A DNA stretch of 64,000 nt, taken from Pseudomonas sp. MWU13-2100. GTDB lineage: Bacteria > Pseudomonadota > Gammaproteobacteria > Pseudomonadales > Pseudomonadaceae. The notes beneath the pieces were generated by a model that searched no databases, had not been told where the DNA came from, and was given only the letters and a program-made list of their open reading frames with translations. Of this stretch, positions 23,872 through 35,761 are shown in pieces. Both the position numbers and the translations under genes were made by a program. Numbering within the stretch: the first letter of the stretch is position 1; every line of letters starts with the position of its first letter. The DNA lies in the NCBI RefSeq assembly GCF_023242365.1, contig NZ_JALLIX010000001.1, positions 62,001-126,000 of the forward strand, written 5' to 3'.

Positions 23872-23890
23872 TTGTACAGCGGCTGTACAA
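23872..23890. promoter_or_regulatory. Palindromic operator candidate upstream of oprD
   Basis: The 19-base sequence TTGTACAGC-G-GCTGTACAA is a perfect inverted repeat of 9-base arms around one base. It lies about 195 bases upstream of the oprD start and next to the TGTCGC repeats. It resembles binding sites of dimeric regulators of the GntR type, but no regulator gene is adjacent. The remaining 960-base gap (23678-24637) has no recognisable gene. Confidence 0.45.
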
Positions 23891-24637
23891 CTTCAGCGCT
23901 GTTTTCAGTGGCATGAGCATAGAAGCAAATGGTCTATGTTCAAGCCCTGAAATCTCCATGGGCGCACTGTACTGCGTTGTCTCGGTGTCGCAGGGGCTTC
24001 AGCGTCCGGGCCGACCCTCTGTCGCGACTATTTACTCACCAATGCAACAAGCATGCACAAAGTGAAAAATTCGTGATAAAAAATTTACGTGGTGCCGTCA
24101 TCAGGCTGAAACCCTTATGAAACCTGGGGTGCTTGGCGTTTGTGCCGGCACTTGACGTACTGCTTTTTCTTGTGCTGCTAATTCATTGAAAATCCATGGA
24201 AAGCGAAAAACGTTACCGGTCCACACTCCGACTGGGTAGTCGGTGACTGAAGCGTGCACTGATAGTAGTCGTAGTGTGCGCTTTTGGTGCAAAAAGCTGA
24301 TCGACAGTTTCGGTGTGGGCGCCGGCTACTGGCAAGGAGTCTTCTCTTATCCCTTGAGTCAGCTTTCGCCGTCGATGACGTAGGTCAAGGATTTCAGAAA
24401 AAGGTGACATTTTTGTGGAGGCGTGGGTTTTTTGTTGCTGGTGTGTAATTTTGTGGTCTTTTTTGCGCTGGAAATGTGCTGCTTGTTCCATTCTGGCGCA
24501 GCTCGCGCTCCATATTCGCGCATTTGCGACCGGCGCTTGCGTGGCCCGTGAACCGGCGGCCGATCAAGGGTATCCTGACGGCCTGTCGCCGGGCCTTTGC
24601 CGGGCGCAAACCTATCCGTCACGCAGGAGTATTCACG

Positions 24638-25069
24638 GTGTTCGTTCTCGATTCGCGCCTTCAACAAGACACCTTGCCGATGGGCGACCTGCCGTTGTGC
24701 CGTGTGCTGCTGTCCAATGATGCGAACTATCCCTGGTTCATCCTGGTGCCTAGGCGTGCGGATATCCGTGAAGTGTTCCAGCTGGAGGCTGCCGATCAGC
24801 AGCAGTTGTGGCGCGAGACCACGGAGCTGGCGCAGTTGCTCCAGGCCACCTTCAAGGCGGACAAGATGAATGTCGCGGCCTTGGGTAATGTGGTCAGTCA
24901 GTTACACATGCATGTGATCGTGCGTCGGCGCGATGACGTGGCCTGGCCGGCACCGGTCTGGGGCAAACACCCGGCACGGCCTTATAGCGATGAGGAAGTC
25001 GGCGGGATTCGCGAGCAATTGCGCAGGGCGTTCCAGCATGACCCGCGTTTTGTGCAGGCGGGCATATGA
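24638..25069 (+). CDS. HIT-family protein (QxHxH variant)
   Basis: This 143-residue HIT (histidine triad) protein belongs to the nucleotide hydrolase/transferase superfamily. The triad region reads QLHMHVIVR, so the first His of the HxHxH motif is Gln while the central and last His remain. The start is a GTG ([11 protein letters not shown]) preceded by AGGAG eight bases upstream; the longer open frame upstream is not family-like. It overlaps slyX by 4 bases. It is the PA0959 counterpart; the substrate is unknown. Confidence 0.85.
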   Translation: MFVLDSRLQQDTLPMGDLPLCRVLLSNDANYPWFILVPRRADIREVFQLEAADQQQLWRETTELAQLLQATFKADKMNVAALGNVVSQLHMHVIVRRRDDVAWPAPVWGKHPARPYSDEEVGGIREQLRRAFQHDPRFVQAGI

Positions 25070-25272
25070 ACCTTGAAGATCGCGTGACCGAACTGGAAAG
25101 TCGCCAGGCGTTTCAGGATGACACCATTCAGGCGCTCAATGACGTGCTGGTGGAGCAGCAGCGGGTGGTTGAGCGCCTGCAACTGCAGATGGCGGCTTTG
25201 CTCAAGCGCCATGAAGAAATGATGGGGCAGTTTGATTCCTTCGAGGAGGAAGCGCCGCCGCCGCATTATTGA
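25066..25272 (+). CDS. slyX: SlyX family protein
   Basis: This 68-residue protein is almost entirely one coiled coil ([17 protein letters not shown] and on to about residue 55) and ends with the family's PPPHY signature. Its ATG overlaps the HIT stop codon (ATGA). The function is not known; SlyX was named for its position next to slyD in E. coli. Confidence 0.92.
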   Translation: MNLEDRVTELESRQAFQDDTIQALNDVLVEQQRVVERLQLQMAALLKRHEEMMGQFDSFEEEAPPPHY

Positions 25273-25308
25273 AGGCAGAACGATATTCTGCGCGGATACG
25301 CGGGCTAA

Positions 25309-25392
25309 TGTGGGAGCCGGCTTGCCGGCGATGAGGCCGATGAGTCTGGTCGCGCTTATCCGGACGCCATCGCCGGCAAGCCGGCGCCTACA
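25309..25392. repeat. REPIN (inverted REP pair)
   Basis: Two 25-base arms (25309-25333 and 25368-25392) are inverted copies with two mismatches, each with the palindromic core GCCGGCTTGCCGGC. It lies between slyX and the bidirectional terminator. Confidence 0.85.
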
Positions 25393-25405
25393 GATTTTCG
25401 ATCAT

Positions 25406-25445
25406 AAAAAAACGCGAGGCAGCCAGGCTGTCTCGCGTTTTTTTG
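25406..25445. terminator. Bidirectional rho-independent terminator
   Basis: The stem AACGCGAGGCAGCC with loop A and GGCTGTCTCGCGTT (one wobble/mismatch) has a run of A upstream and a run of T downstream. It serves the convergent slyX and cold-shock-domain genes. Confidence 0.9.
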
Positions 25446-25452
25446 TGACCGA

Positions 25453-26058
25453 TCAGCGGCGCGGCAGCGCTGCGATCACGTCTTCGGCTTGCAGGCCCTT
25501 GTCCCGGTTCATCACCGAGAACTCCACACGCTGGCCTTCGACCAGGACGCGATGGCCTTCGCCACGGATGGCACGGAAATGCACGAAAATATCATCGCCG
25601 GAATCCCGCGAGATAAAACCGAAGCCCTTGGATGTGTTGAACCACTTCACGGTGCCGGTATCACGATTGCTCATGTCGTAGCTGTGGGCAGCCGCCGCCG
25701 GGGAAGATTTCTTGTAGAAACTCACCGCCAGGTGCAGCAGTACGGCGATTACGGCGGCCAGGAGGCTCGGAAGCACGGCGGGTTGGCCGCCGATCAGGGT
25801 CAGGGGGGCGAGCAGGGTGAGGATTTGCAGTGCCACGGCGACGATCAGCAGGATGCTGACCAGGATTTGCAGTTGATGCCGTGGGCCCTTGTTCCAGTAA
25901 GGAATGACTGGCGCGAGGGTCAGGTTGAGCAAGCCGAAGAATGCCAGGTACAGCGCATCAGGTTGTTGCAGGTAAGGCAAGGCTTCGGATCGCAGGCTGG
26001 GGATAAAGGACAGCAGCAGGGCAACAGCGCCCGTTAGCAGGTGGACGATTTTCAACAT
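25453..26058 (-). CDS. Membrane protein with C-terminal cold-shock domain
   Basis: The 201-residue protein has about four transmembrane helices in the first 115 residues. A complete cold-shock domain (about residues 130-200) follows, with RNA-binding motifs KGFGFI and DIFVHF and the start [12 protein letters not shown]. It is the PA0961 counterpart. The start is given at MLKIVHLL; a TTG six codons upstream is the alternative. The protein may tether single-stranded nucleic-acid binding to the membrane; its role is unknown. Confidence 0.85.
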   Translation of the reverse strand: MLKIVHLLTGAVALLLSFIPSLRSEALPYLQQPDALYLAFFGLLNLTLAPVIPYWNKGPRHQLQILVSILLIVAVALQILTLLAPLTLIGGQPAVLPSLLAAVIAVLLHLAVSFYKKSSPAAAAHSYDMSNRDTGTVKWFNTSKGFGFISRDSGDDIFVHFRAIRGEGHRVLVEGQRVEFSVMNRDKGLQAEDVIAALPRR

Positions 26059-26426
26059 TTTGATTGACTCACTCAAGACGGATCACAAGGAAGAGCGGGT
26101 GGCACACGGTTCGCTTCTGGAAAAAAGGTGAGGCGTTGGGCACGTGTGGGCATCCGCCTATGCGCCACTGTCAGAGATTCGACAGCCACGACACAGTCTC
26201 TATTTAACAGCAAAGCCCATGCCTTCTCAAACTTCGACGCCGGGTCGCTGTCGGAGAACTTGTGGCGGGGCCGGGCCGGCGCCGACACAGCCCGCGGGCC
26301 AGACGCCTGCCGGCGGTAGCCGCGGCGGATTTGTCGCGGTCGACGCGGCTGCACGCGTCGTAGGTGCTTGCTAGAGTGGTCCTGCACCTGTGAAGACGAT
26401 GATCCATTCTGACCAAGGGGATACAT
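26059..26426. other. Gap between the cold-shock-domain gene and dps
   Basis: This divergent region of about 370 bases should contain both promoters. It is GC-rich near 26265-26360, with several short GC-rich inverted repeats around GACGCG. No gene, repeat family or consensus promoter stands out. Confidence 0.4.
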
Positions 26427-26897
26427 ATGGCTATTGATATCGGTATCAGCGAAGCAGACCGTAAATCCATTGTTGAAGGTCTTTCCCGTCTGTTGTCGGA
26501 CACTTACGTGCTGTACCTGAAGACCCACAACTTTCACTGGAATGTCAGCGGGCCGATGTTCCGCACGTTGCATTTGATGTTCGAAGAGCAATACAACGAG
26601 CTGGCCCTGGCCGTGGACCTGATCGCCGAACGCATCCGTGCCCTGGGTTTTCCCGCGCCGGGGACCTATTCCACCTACGCCCGTCTCTCCTCCATCAAGG
26701 AAGAAGAAGGGGTGCCGAGCGCCGAGGAGATGATCAAGCAACTGGTGCACGGCCAGGAAGCGGTCACGCGCACGGCGCGCGGCCTCTTTCCGTTGCTGGA
26801 CAAGGTCAGCGATGAGCCGACCGCGGACCTGCTGACCCAGCGCATGCAAGTGCACGAGAAAACCGCCTGGATGTTGCGCGCCCTGCTGGAGGGATAG
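26427..26897 (+). CDS. dps: Dps-family ferritin-like DNA-protection protein
   Basis: Dps assembles into a dodecameric cage that oxidises ferrous iron with hydrogen peroxide and stores it, protecting DNA. The 156-residue protein has the ferroxidase signature [21 protein letters not shown] (His and Trp near residues 34-38) and the further ligands in EEQYNEL. It is the PA0962 counterpart. A GGGGATACAT context precedes the start. A 15-base perfect hairpin follows the stop codon. Confidence 0.93.
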   Translation: MAIDIGISEADRKSIVEGLSRLLSDTYVLYLKTHNFHWNVSGPMFRTLHLMFEEQYNELALAVDLIAERIRALGFPAPGTYSTYARLSSIKEEEGVPSAEEMIKQLVHGQEAVTRTARGLFPLLDKVSDEPTADLLTQRMQVHEKTAWMLRALLEG

Positions 26898-26904
26898 GCA
26901 CGCG

Positions 26905-26943
26905 CTGGCGCGAATGAAGTCGTCGCTGCTTCATTCGCGCCAG
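26905..26943 (+). terminator. Long hairpin after dps
   Basis: Arms CTGGCGCGAATGAAG (26905-26919) and CTTCATTCGCGCCAG (26929-26943) pair perfectly over 15 bases with a 9-base loop, 8 bases after the dps stop codon. No T run follows, so it may stabilise the mRNA end or act as a weak terminator. Confidence 0.55.
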
Positions 26944-27145
26944 GTGCCGGTGGGCTTGGGTATTCGCCAGGGTGCAGGCCTTCGCCCGGGTCCGGCCCCA
27001 GGCTTTTCGTTGTTCTTCCTTATTAATGGACTCTTCCTACGGAGGCTGTAGTGCAGTCTGCTGGATAGGGTTTTTTACTTAATGTTTTATGTAAGGAGGT
27101 TTGCCAGGAGCGCCTTTATTCAAAGGTGTGCAGCGACGGAGTGCG

Positions 27146-27490
27146 ATGAAAATGGTTCAGTGGGTAGGGCATGAGGTGGGGAGTTCCGGTTGTTTGCGCA
27201 AGACCCGGGTGGATCCCCTGTTACTGGATTTCGATATTGGATTGGCGAAGCCAGTTTCGCGCTCGGTGCGTTTGAATGGTTTTGCCACCTGCTTGCGTCT
27301 GGAGGAGGTTTATTGGAAGGTACTGGCCGATATTGCCAATACCCATGAGTGTACGGTCAATGCCTTGCTGTCCAATGTGGATATGGAGGTTCACCTGCGC
27401 TATGGCGGGGTGAAAAATTTCAGTGGCTTGATTCGCGTGGTCTGTGTCGTCCATCTGTTGACGTTGGGCGGTTTGTCCCGGTCCCTCTAG
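27146..27490 (+). CDS. Ribbon-helix-helix domain protein
   Basis: The 114-residue protein has a ribbon-helix-helix domain of the RHH_4 (aryl-sulfate-sulfotransferase-associated) type over about residues 35-105: SVRLNGFATCLRLEEVYWKVLADIA, then TVNALLSNVD and a C-terminal SGLIRVVCVVHLL. Such proteins bind DNA as dimers and are usually repressors; no target is evident. The ATG at 27146 has CGGAG five bases upstream. An in-frame TTG at 27101 follows a perfect TAAGGAGGT too closely to be a normal start. Confidence 0.75.
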   Translation: MKMVQWVGHEVGSSGCLRKTRVDPLLLDFDIGLAKPVSRSVRLNGFATCLRLEEVYWKVLADIANTHECTVNALLSNVDMEVHLRYGGVKNFSGLIRVVCVVHLLTLGGLSRSL

Positions 27491-27554
27491 GCGTGTCCGG
27501 ACGTCTCGGTGGATTGGCGGGACGGCATGGGCCGGGGCACGGACCGGTCCACGG

Positions 27555-27583
27555 CTGCAAAGGCTCGATTTAACGGATATAAT
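27555..27583 (+). promoter_or_regulatory. Probable promoter of fmdB-aspS
   Basis: A consensus -10 hexamer TATAAT lies at 27578-27583, with a weak -35 CTGCAA 17 bases upstream. It lies 74 bases before the zinc-ribbon gene that precedes aspS. Confidence 0.5.
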
Positions 27584-27656
27584 CCCGCTCTTTGCTGCAT
27601 GGCCCGTCCCGGGCTCGGGCAGCAGTGATGCCGTTATCTGATTGCCGAGACGCCCC

Positions 27657-27878
27657 ATGCCCATGTACGACTACCAATGCGCTTCCTGCGGTCATCAACT
27701 GGAAGCCATTCAAAAGATCAGTGATGCACCGCTGGTCGATTGCCCGGCCTGCCAGGCACCGCAATTGAAGAAAATGCTCTCCATGCCGGGCTTCCGCCTG
27801 AGCGGCACCGGCTGGTATGAGACGGATTTCAAGACCGGCAGCAAGAAAAACCTGGCCGGTGGCGATAAAGCCGACTGA
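27657..27878 (+). CDS. FmdB-family zinc-ribbon protein
   Basis: This 73-residue protein has two CxxC knuckles (CASCG near residue 9 and CPACQ near residue 31) and the conserved MLSMPGFRLSGTGWYETDF that follows them in FmdB proteins. Its start may be at MPMYDYQC or two codons later at MYDYQC. It precedes aspS in many pseudomonads. Function is unknown; it is a putative regulatory or metal-binding protein. Confidence 0.85.
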   Translation: MPMYDYQCASCGHQLEAIQKISDAPLVDCPACQAPQLKKMLSMPGFRLSGTGWYETDFKTGSKKNLAGGDKAD

Positions 27879-27961
27879 AATAAGCGACACGAGCGGGCGC
27901 TTGTCGCGTTGCAAAGACAAGACCTCCACCGAATTCGAATGACTAGAAGCGAACCACGACC

Positions 27962-29737
<1,776 letters not shown>

Positions 29738-29748
29738 GACGGACCCGA

Positions 29749-29776
29749 GGGCGCATCCATTGGATGCGCCTTTTTT
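29749..29776 (+). terminator. aspS rho-independent terminator
   Basis: The stem GGCGCATCC with loop ATT and GGATGCGCC is followed by six T, 12 bases after the aspS stop codon. Confidence 0.92.
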
Positions 29777-29863
29777 CACGGTCGAGACTTTTAATTGCCG
29801 GCCGCTGCCACCGGGCAGGGCGGGCAACGTTTCAAAGAGCACAAAGAGAATTCGGAGCGAGTT

Positions 29864-30610
29864 ATGGCAGGTCATTCCAAGTGGGCGAACATCAAGCACC
29901 GCAAAGAACGTCAGGATGCCAAGAAGGGCAAGATCTTCACCAAGTGGATTCGTGAGCTGACCGTTGCCGCTCGTCAGGGCGGTGGTGATCCGGGCTCCAA
30001 CCCACGCCTGCGGCTGGCGCTGGACAAGGCTCTCGGGGCGAACATGAGCCGCGATATCATCGATCGCGCGGTGGCCCGTGGTGCCGGTGCCGCCGATACC
30101 GACGATATGGTCGAGCTCAGCTACGAAGGCTACGGTCCTGGCGGCGTGGCGGTCATGGTTGAATGCATGACCGACAACCGCAACCGTACCGCGGCCGCCG
30201 TGCGCCATGCATTCAGCAAATGTGGCGGCAACCTGGGGACCGATGGTTCCGTGGCCTACCTGTTCGAACGCAAGGGGCAACTGTCCTTCGCCCCGGGCAT
30301 CGATGAAGACGCGCTGATGGAAGCGGCGATGGACGCCGACGCCGATGACGTGGTGACCCACGAAGATGGTTCCATGGATGTGTTCACCTCGTTTGCCGGC
30401 TTCTATACGGTGCGTAATGCCCTGGATGCGGCGGGATTCAAGGCGGCGGACGCGGAAATCGTCATGTTGCCGACCACCAGCGCCGAACTCGATCTGGAGG
30501 GCGCGGAAAAGGTCCTCAAGCTGATCGATATGCTCGAGGACCTGGACGACGTGCAGAACGTCTATTCCAATGCCGATATTCCCGAATCGGTAGCCGAACA
30601 GCTCGGCTGA
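29864..30610 (+). CDS. yebC: YebC/PmpR-family transcriptional regulator
   Basis: YebC/PmpR proteins bind DNA (PmpR represses the PQS regulator gene in P. aeruginosa) and some family members act on ribosomes stalled at proline stretches. The 248-residue protein begins [22 protein letters not shown], the family's invariant start; the frame is open 23 codons further upstream but without similarity. A GGAGCGAGTT context precedes the ATG. It lies directly before ruvC in the classical order. Confidence 0.96.
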   Translation: MAGHSKWANIKHRKERQDAKKGKIFTKWIRELTVAARQGGGDPGSNPRLRLALDKALGANMSRDIIDRAVARGAGAADTDDMVELSYEGYGPGGVAVMVECMTDNRNRTAAAVRHAFSKCGGNLGTDGSVAYLFERKGQLSFAPGIDEDALMEAAMDADADDVVTHEDGSMDVFTSFAGFYTVRNALDAAGFKAADAEIVMLPTTSAELDLEGAEKVLKLIDMLEDLDDVQNVYSNADIPESVAEQLG

Positions 30611-30626
30611 CCCAAACGCAGGCGCT

Positions 30627-31151
30627 ATGACTTTAATTCTTGGTATCGACCCCGGTTCGCGCATCACCGGTTATGGTGTGGTGCGCGACACCGGGCGCGG
30701 CTGTGTGTATGTTGCCTCGGGCTGCATTCGCACCGGTAGCGGCGAGTTGCATGAGCGTTTGCAGATCGTCTACCGCAGCGTCCGCGAAGTGATCCAGACC
30801 TACGGTCCGGTGACCATGGGCATCGAAAAGGTGTTCATGGCGAAAAACGCCGACTCGGCGCTCAAGCTCGGTCAGGCTCGGGGCGCGGCCATCGTTGCGG
30901 GGGCCGAGGAAAACCTCGAGATCGCCGAGTACACCGCAACCCAGGTCAAGCAGGCCGTGGCCGGCACCGGGGGCGCCAACAAGGAGCAGGTGATGATGAT
31001 GGTCATGCACTTGCTCAAGCTCACCACCAAGCCGCAAATCGACGCCTCGGATGCCCTGGCGATTGCCCTGTGCCATGCGCACACCCGTTCCAGCCTGTTG
31101 CCCCATGGTCTGGGCGCCGCACGTAGTCGTGGCGGTCGCCTGCGTCTCTGA
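30627..31151 (+). CDS. ruvC: Holliday junction endonuclease RuvC
   Basis: RuvC cuts Holliday junctions symmetrically in the RuvABC resolvasome. The 174-residue protein has the four acidic active-site positions: D in LGIDPG, E in MGIEKVF, and D residues in [15 protein letters not shown]. It lies 16 bases after yebC. Confidence 0.97.
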   Translation: MTLILGIDPGSRITGYGVVRDTGRGCVYVASGCIRTGSGELHERLQIVYRSVREVIQTYGPVTMGIEKVFMAKNADSALKLGQARGAAIVAGAEENLEIAEYTATQVKQAVAGTGGANKEQVMMMVMHLLKLTTKPQIDASDALAIALCHAHTRSSLLPHGLGAARSRGGRLRL

Positions 31152-31265
31152 TAGCATCATCGCCTCAAACAGTTTTGCTTGCCGATAGCGCCACGCCGGA
31201 TAAGGTAGTGGGCTATCGTTCCGAGTCGTCAGCCAACGGTCTGGCCAGAAATAAGGATCTGATAC

Positions 31266-31880
31266 GTGATTGGACGTTTGCGCGGCACCCTGGCAGAAAA
31301 ACAGCCGCCGCACCTCATCCTTGATGTGAATGGCCTCGGCTACGAGCTGGAGGTGCCGATGACCACGCTTTACCGGCTGCCGTCGGTCGGCGAGCCGCTG
31401 ACCCTGCACACCCATTTGGTCGTGCGCGAGGATGCCCAGTTACTCTATGGCTTCGTCGGCAAGCGCGAGCGCGACTTTTTCCGTGAGCTGATCCGCCTCA
31501 ATGGCGTCGGGCCGAAGCTGGCCCTGGCACTGATGTCGAGCCTGGAGGTCGATGAGCTGGTGCGTTGCGTGCAGGCCCAGGATACCTCGGCGCTGGTGCG
31601 CGTGCCGGGTGTCGGCAAGAAGACCGCCGAGCGCCTGCTGGTCGAGCTCAAGGACCGCTTCAAGGCCTGGGAAACCGTGCCGAGCATGTTTGCCCTGGTG
31701 CCCAACCAGCCGGACGGCGCGCCTGCGCAGCCGCTGGCCAGCGCTGAAAGCGATGCGGTCAGTGCGCTGATTTCCCTGGGCTACAAGCCCCAGGAAGCGA
31801 GCAAGGCAGTGTCGGCGATCAAAGACAAAGGCCTGAGCAGCGAAGACATGATTCGTCGCGCCCTGAAGGGAATGATCTAA
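31266..31880 (+). CDS. ruvA: Holliday junction helicase subunit RuvA
   Basis: RuvA forms the tetramer that holds the Holliday junction and guides RuvB. The 204-residue protein begins MIGRLRG (GTG codon, AAGGA site) with an OB fold, then two helix-hairpin-helix motifs ([14 protein letters not shown] and [19 protein letters not shown]), and a C-terminal RuvB-binding domain (about 155-204). It starts 115 bases after ruvC, with ruvB following directly. Confidence 0.97.
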   Translation: MIGRLRGTLAEKQPPHLILDVNGLGYELEVPMTTLYRLPSVGEPLTLHTHLVVREDAQLLYGFVGKRERDFFRELIRLNGVGPKLALALMSSLEVDELVRCVQAQDTSALVRVPGVGKKTAERLLVELKDRFKAWETVPSMFALVPNQPDGAPAQPLASAESDAVSALISLGYKPQEASKAVSAIKDKGLSSEDMIRRALKGMI

Positions 31881-32939
31881 GTGATTGAAGCCGACCGTTT
31901 GATTACCGCCTCCGGCGGGCGTGACCGCGAGGAAGTCCAGGATCGCGCCATTCGACCGTTGAGCCTGGCCGAGTACATCGGCCAGCCGACGGTCAAGGAG
32001 CAGATGGAGCTGTTTATCCAGGCGGCGCGCGGGCGTAGCGAGCCCCTGGACCACACCCTGATCTTCGGCCCGCCGGGCCTGGGCAAGACCACCCTGGCCA
32101 ATATCATCGCCCAGGAAATGGGCGTGTCGATCAAGAGCACCTCGGGACCGGTGCTGGAGCGCGCCGGAGACCTGGCGGCGCTGCTGACCAATCTCGAACC
32201 CCACGATGTGCTCTTTATCGATGAAATTCACCGTCTGTCACCGGTTGTCGAGGAAGTTCTGTACCCGGCGATGGAAGACTTCCAGCTCGATATCATGATC
32301 GGTGAAGGGCCGGCGGCGCGCTCGATCAAGCTTGATCTGCCCCCCTTCACCCTGGTCGGCGCCACGACGCGCGCCGGCATGCTGACCAACCCGTTGCGTG
32401 ACCGCTTCGGTATCGTCCAGCGTCTTGAGTTCTATAGCACCGCGGACCTGGCGACCATCGTCACCCGTTCGGCGGGGATTCTCGGCCTGCCGCTGGACCC
32501 GGAGGGCGCGTTCGAGATTGCTCGGCGGGCCCGGGGCACGCCGCGGATCGCCAATCGGCTGTTGCGCCGGGTACGTGATTTCGCCGAAGTACGGGCCAAG
32601 GGGCATATCACCAAGGCCGTGGCGGACCTGGCCTTGAACCTGCTGGATGTCGACGAACACGGTTTCGACCACCAGGACCGGCGCCTGCTGCTGACCATGA
32701 TCGAGAAGTTCGACGGTGGCCCGGTGGGAGTGGACAGCCTGGCGGCGGCGATCAGTGAGGAGCGGCACACCATTGAGGATGTGCTCGAACCTTACCTGAT
32801 CCAGCAGGGCTACATCATGCGTACCCCCCGTGGACGGGTGGTGACCCGGCATGCCTATCTGCACTTCGGTTTGAACATTCCGTCGCGCTTGGGTGAAATG
32901 CCTGTGGTAGACGAGTTTCTGGATGCACTGGACGAGTAA
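31881..32939 (+). CDS. ruvB: Holliday junction branch-migration ATPase RuvB
   Basis: RuvB is the AAA+ motor that drives branch migration. The 352-residue protein shows Walker [10 protein letters not shown], Walker [10 protein letters not shown], sensor GATTRAGML, the arginine-finger region LRDRFG and the C-terminal winged helix ([17 protein letters not shown]). It starts with GTG directly at the end of the ruvA stop codon. Confidence 0.98.
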   Translation: MIEADRLITASGGRDREEVQDRAIRPLSLAEYIGQPTVKEQMELFIQAARGRSEPLDHTLIFGPPGLGKTTLANIIAQEMGVSIKSTSGPVLERAGDLAALLTNLEPHDVLFIDEIHRLSPVVEEVLYPAMEDFQLDIMIGEGPAARSIKLDLPPFTLVGATTRAGMLTNPLRDRFGIVQRLEFYSTADLATIVTRSAGILGLPLDPEGAFEIARRARGTPRIANRLLRRVRDFAEVRAKGHITKAVADLALNLLDVDEHGFDHQDRRLLLTMIEKFDGGPVGVDSLAAAISEERHTIEDVLEPYLIQQGYIMRTPRGRVVTRHAYLHFGLNIPSRLGEMPVVDEFLDALDE

Positions 32940-33077
32940 AGGCAGGATTGGGGCTGATTTATTCGCGGTTTGCGTTGTCCGAAAGGCAGCTGTCGTGAAT
33001 CTTCATGCAAAAAGTCGTCGAAGGATGAAAAACAGTTGCCTGGCCGGATTGGCAACCTGAGGAGTAAGCACTAGAGT

Positions 33078-33545
33078 ATGCGCGCGCAAAACGGGGTTCA
33101 GTCGTTCGCACATCGCTGTCGCGTTTATTACGAGGACACCGATGCCGGCGGCATCGTGTATTACGTCAATTACCTTAAGTTCATGGAGCGGGCTCGAACC
33201 GAGCGGCTACGGGCATTGGGCTTTGCCCAATCCTCGCTGGCAGGGGAGAACCTGTTGTTCGTCGTGCATTCCAGCGAAGCGCGCTACCACGCGCCGGCGC
33301 GGTTGGACGACGAGTTGCTGATCAGTGCCGAGGTGATTGAGCTGAACCGTGCGAGCCTGCGCTTCAAGCAGCAGGTCAGGCGGGCTGATGATGAAACGCT
33401 GCTCTGTGAAGGGCGGTTCCTGGTGGCCTGTGTGCGCGCCGATAGTTTAAAACCCCGGGCCATTCCAGAAGCCTTGCGTTCGGCCTTTGCCGACACAAGC
33501 GGCGCGGGTACTCACTTAGAGCAGGAGATAAAGCGTGGAAGCTAA
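33078..33545 (+). CDS. ybgC: YbgC acyl-CoA thioesterase of the Tol-Pal cluster
   Basis: YbgC is a hot-dog-fold thioesterase that heads the tol-pal operon in gammaproteobacteria. The 155-residue protein has the active-site Asp in [31 protein letters not shown] motif (Y-x-D-T-D-xx-G-hh-Y, near residues 17-30). Its end overlaps the tolQ start by 11 bases. Confidence 0.95.
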   Translation: MRAQNGVQSFAHRCRVYYEDTDAGGIVYYVNYLKFMERARTERLRALGFAQSSLAGENLLFVVHSSEARYHAPARLDDELLISAEVIELNRASLRFKQQVRRADDETLLCEGRFLVACVRADSLKPRAIPEALRSAFADTSGAGTHLEQEIKRGS

Positions 33546-34230
33546 CGTCGTCGACCATTCCTCCATGTGGAGCTTGGTCAGCAATGCCAGCATCGTGGTG
33601 CAATTGGTCATGCTGATCCTGTTGGCCGCCTCGGTCACCTCATGGGTCATGATTTTTCAGCGCAGCAACCTGCTGCGCGCCGGCCGTCGCGCCCTGGAGA
33701 GCTTCGAAGAGCGCTTCTGGTCGGGCATCGACCTGTCCAAACTCTACCGCCAGGCCGGCAGCAACCCGGACCCGGACTCGGGCGTGGAGCAGATCTTCCG
33801 CGCCGGTTTCAAGGAGTTCTCCCGTCTGCGCCAGCAACCGGGGGTTGATCCGGAAGCGGTCATGGAAGGCGTGTCGCGTGCCATGCGCGTGGCCATCTCC
33901 CGCGAAGAGGAAAAGCTTGAGCAGAGCCTGCCGTTCCTCGCCACCGTCGGCTCCGTCAGCCCGTACATCGGCCTGTTCGGCACCGTCTGGGGGATCATGA
34001 ACTCCTTCCGTGGCCTGGCTACCGCCCAGCAGGCGACCCTGGCCACCGTGGCCCCGGGGATTTCCGAAGCACTGGTGGCCACCGCCATCGGCCTGTTCGC
34101 GGCGATTCCGGCGGTTATCGCCTACAACCGCTTTGCGGCCCGTGGCGAGACCCTGATCAGCCGTTACTACACCTTCGCCGATGAGTTCCAGGCGATCCTG
34201 CACCGTAAAGTGCACACCAGCGAAGAGTGA
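33535..34230 (+). CDS. tolQ: Tol-Pal inner-membrane proton channel TolQ
   Basis: TolQ forms with TolR the proton-driven stator that energises TolA during outer-membrane constriction. The 231-residue protein has three transmembrane helices: one near the N-terminus (about 15-38) and two in the MotA/ExbB core ([27 protein letters not shown] and [23 protein letters not shown]). The start is GTG with AGGAG site, overlapping ybgC. Confidence 0.97.
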   Translation: MEANVVDHSSMWSLVSNASIVVQLVMLILLAASVTSWVMIFQRSNLLRAGRRALESFEERFWSGIDLSKLYRQAGSNPDPDSGVEQIFRAGFKEFSRLRQQPGVDPEAVMEGVSRAMRVAISREEEKLEQSLPFLATVGSVSPYIGLFGTVWGIMNSFRGLATAQQATLATVAPGISEALVATAIGLFAAIPAVIAYNRFAARGETLISRYYTFADEFQAILHRKVHTSEE

Positions 34231-34244
34231 GCAGGTAAATCCCA

Positions 34245-34697
34245 ATGGCCCGAGTTCGCCACAAACGCAAGCCGGTCGCCGAGATGAACGTGGTGCCCTA
34301 CATCGACGTGATGTTGGTGCTGCTGGTTATCTTCATGGTGACCGCGCCGATGCTCAATCAGGGCGTGAAGGTTGATCTGCCCAAGGTTTCCAGCGAAGCC
34401 TTGCCGCAGGACAACAATACCCAGGTCCTGACCATTTCGATCAAGGCTGACAAGACCTACTACTGGAACCTTGGCAGCGAAGTCGATACCGAAAAACAGC
34501 AGGACAGGGCCATGACCCTGCCGCAGATGACCGACGCGGTGACCAAGATCATCCGTGCCGGCACCGAAGGCGGCAAGCGTACCCAGGTGTTCATTCGCGG
34601 TGACAAGACCGTCGACTATGGCTCCGTCATGGGGGCCATGGGCGGTCTGCAGAAGGCCGGCGTCGGTAATGTTGGCTTGATTACCGAGGCCCCCTGA
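34245..34697 (+). CDS. tolR: Tol-Pal inner-membrane protein TolR
   Basis: TolR is the ExbD-like partner of TolQ. The 150-residue protein has one N-terminal transmembrane helix with the proton-conducting Asp in MNVVPYIDVMLVLLVIFMVT, then a periplasmic domain (about 45-150). Its stop codon overlaps the tolA start (TGATG). Confidence 0.97.
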   Translation: MARVRHKRKPVAEMNVVPYIDVMLVLLVIFMVTAPMLNQGVKVDLPKVSSEALPQDNNTQVLTISIKADKTYYWNLGSEVDTEKQQDRAMTLPQMTDAVTKIIRAGTEGGKRTQVFIRGDKTVDYGSVMGAMGGLQKAGVGNVGLITEAP

Positions 34698-35761
34698 TGC
34701 ACCAACAGCGAGAGCCGTCCGCTTCGGAAAGCTACTTCTGGCCCTGGGTCTGGGCGATCGGCCTGCATATCCTGATCTTTGGCATGCTGTTCGTCAGTTT
34801 TGCCATGACCCCGGAATTGCCTGAGGCCAAGCCGATTGTCCAGGCGACCCTGTATCAGCTGAAATCGAAAAGTCAGGCGACCACCCAGACCAATCAGAAG
34901 ATTGCGGGTGAGGCGAAGAAATCCGCCGCGCGCCAGACCGAAGTCGAACAGATGGAACAGAAGAAGGTCGAGCAGGAAGCGATAAAGGCTGCGGAACAAA
35001 AGAAAGAGGAAGCGGCTCAAAAGGCCGACGAAGCCAAGAAGTCTGACGAAGCCAAGAAAGCCGAAGAGGCGAAAAAGGCCGATGAGGCCAAGAAAGCCGA
35101 CGACGCGAAGAAGGCTGCCGAGGCGAAAAAGGAATTGGCCGATATAGCCAAGAAGAAAGCCGACGACGAAGCCAAGAAGGCCGCTGAAGAAGAGGCCAAG
35201 AAGGCCGCTGAAGAGGCGAAGAAGAAAATCGTCGAAGACGCCAAGAAGAAAGCGGCCGAAGACGCGAAGAAGAAATCCGAAGCTGACCAGGCGAAGAAGA
35301 AAATCGCCGAGGATGCGAAGAAGAAAGCCGCTGCCGATGCTGCGAAGAAGAAATCGCAGGATGCGGCGCGTAAAGCTGCTGAAGATAAAAAGGCCCAGGC
35401 CCTGGCGGATTTGCTTTCCGACACGCCACAACGCCAACAAGCCCTGGCCGATGAGCAGGGTGATGAAACGGCGGGCAGTTTTGACGATCTGATTCGCTCG
35501 CGGGCGGCAGAAGGTTGGGCACGTCCTCCTTCGGCGCGTAAAGGCATGACGGTGGTGCTGCAAATCGGCATGTTGCCGGACGGTACCGTGACCACGGTCT
35601 CGGTGGCCAAGTCCAGTGGCGACGGCCCGTTTGACGCCTCGGCGGTAGCTGCGGTCAAGAATATTGGTCGTTTGACGGAAATGCAGGGAATGAAACCGAG
35701 CGACTTTGCGCCCTATCGTTCCTTCAAGATGACATTCACACCTGAGGATCTAGCCTTGTGA
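34697..35761 (+). CDS. tolA: Tol-Pal linker protein TolA
   Basis: TolA spans the periplasm between the TolQR stator and Pal/TolB. The 354-residue protein has an N-terminal transmembrane anchor (about 15-37), a long Lys/Ala/Glu/Asp-rich helical rod (about 55-235, with units such as [14 protein letters not shown]), and a C-terminal globular domain (about 255-354, with [21 protein letters not shown]). The low-complexity rod at 34900-35400 produces large false open frames on the other strand. Confidence 0.97.
   Translation: MHQQREPSASESYFWPWVWAIGLHILIFGMLFVSFAMTPELPEAKPIVQATLYQLKSKSQATTQTNQKIAGEAKKSAARQTEVEQMEQKKVEQEAIKAAEQKKEEAAQKADEAKKSDEAKKAEEAKKADEAKKADDAKKAAEAKKELADIAKKKADDEAKKAAEEEAKKAAEEAKKKIVEDAKKKAAEDAKKKSEADQAKKKIAEDAKKKAAADAAKKKSQDAARKAAEDKKAQALADLLSDTPQRQQALADEQGDETAGSFDDLIRSRAAEGWARPPSARKGMTVVLQIGMLPDGTVTTVSVAKSSGDGPFDASAVAAVKNIGRLTEMQGMKPSDFAPYRSFKMTFTPEDLAL

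Noticed and set aside
34900..35400. Short repeats in tolA as a possible repeat array
   Set aside because: They encode the Lys/Ala-rich helical rod of TolA and are ordinary for the family.
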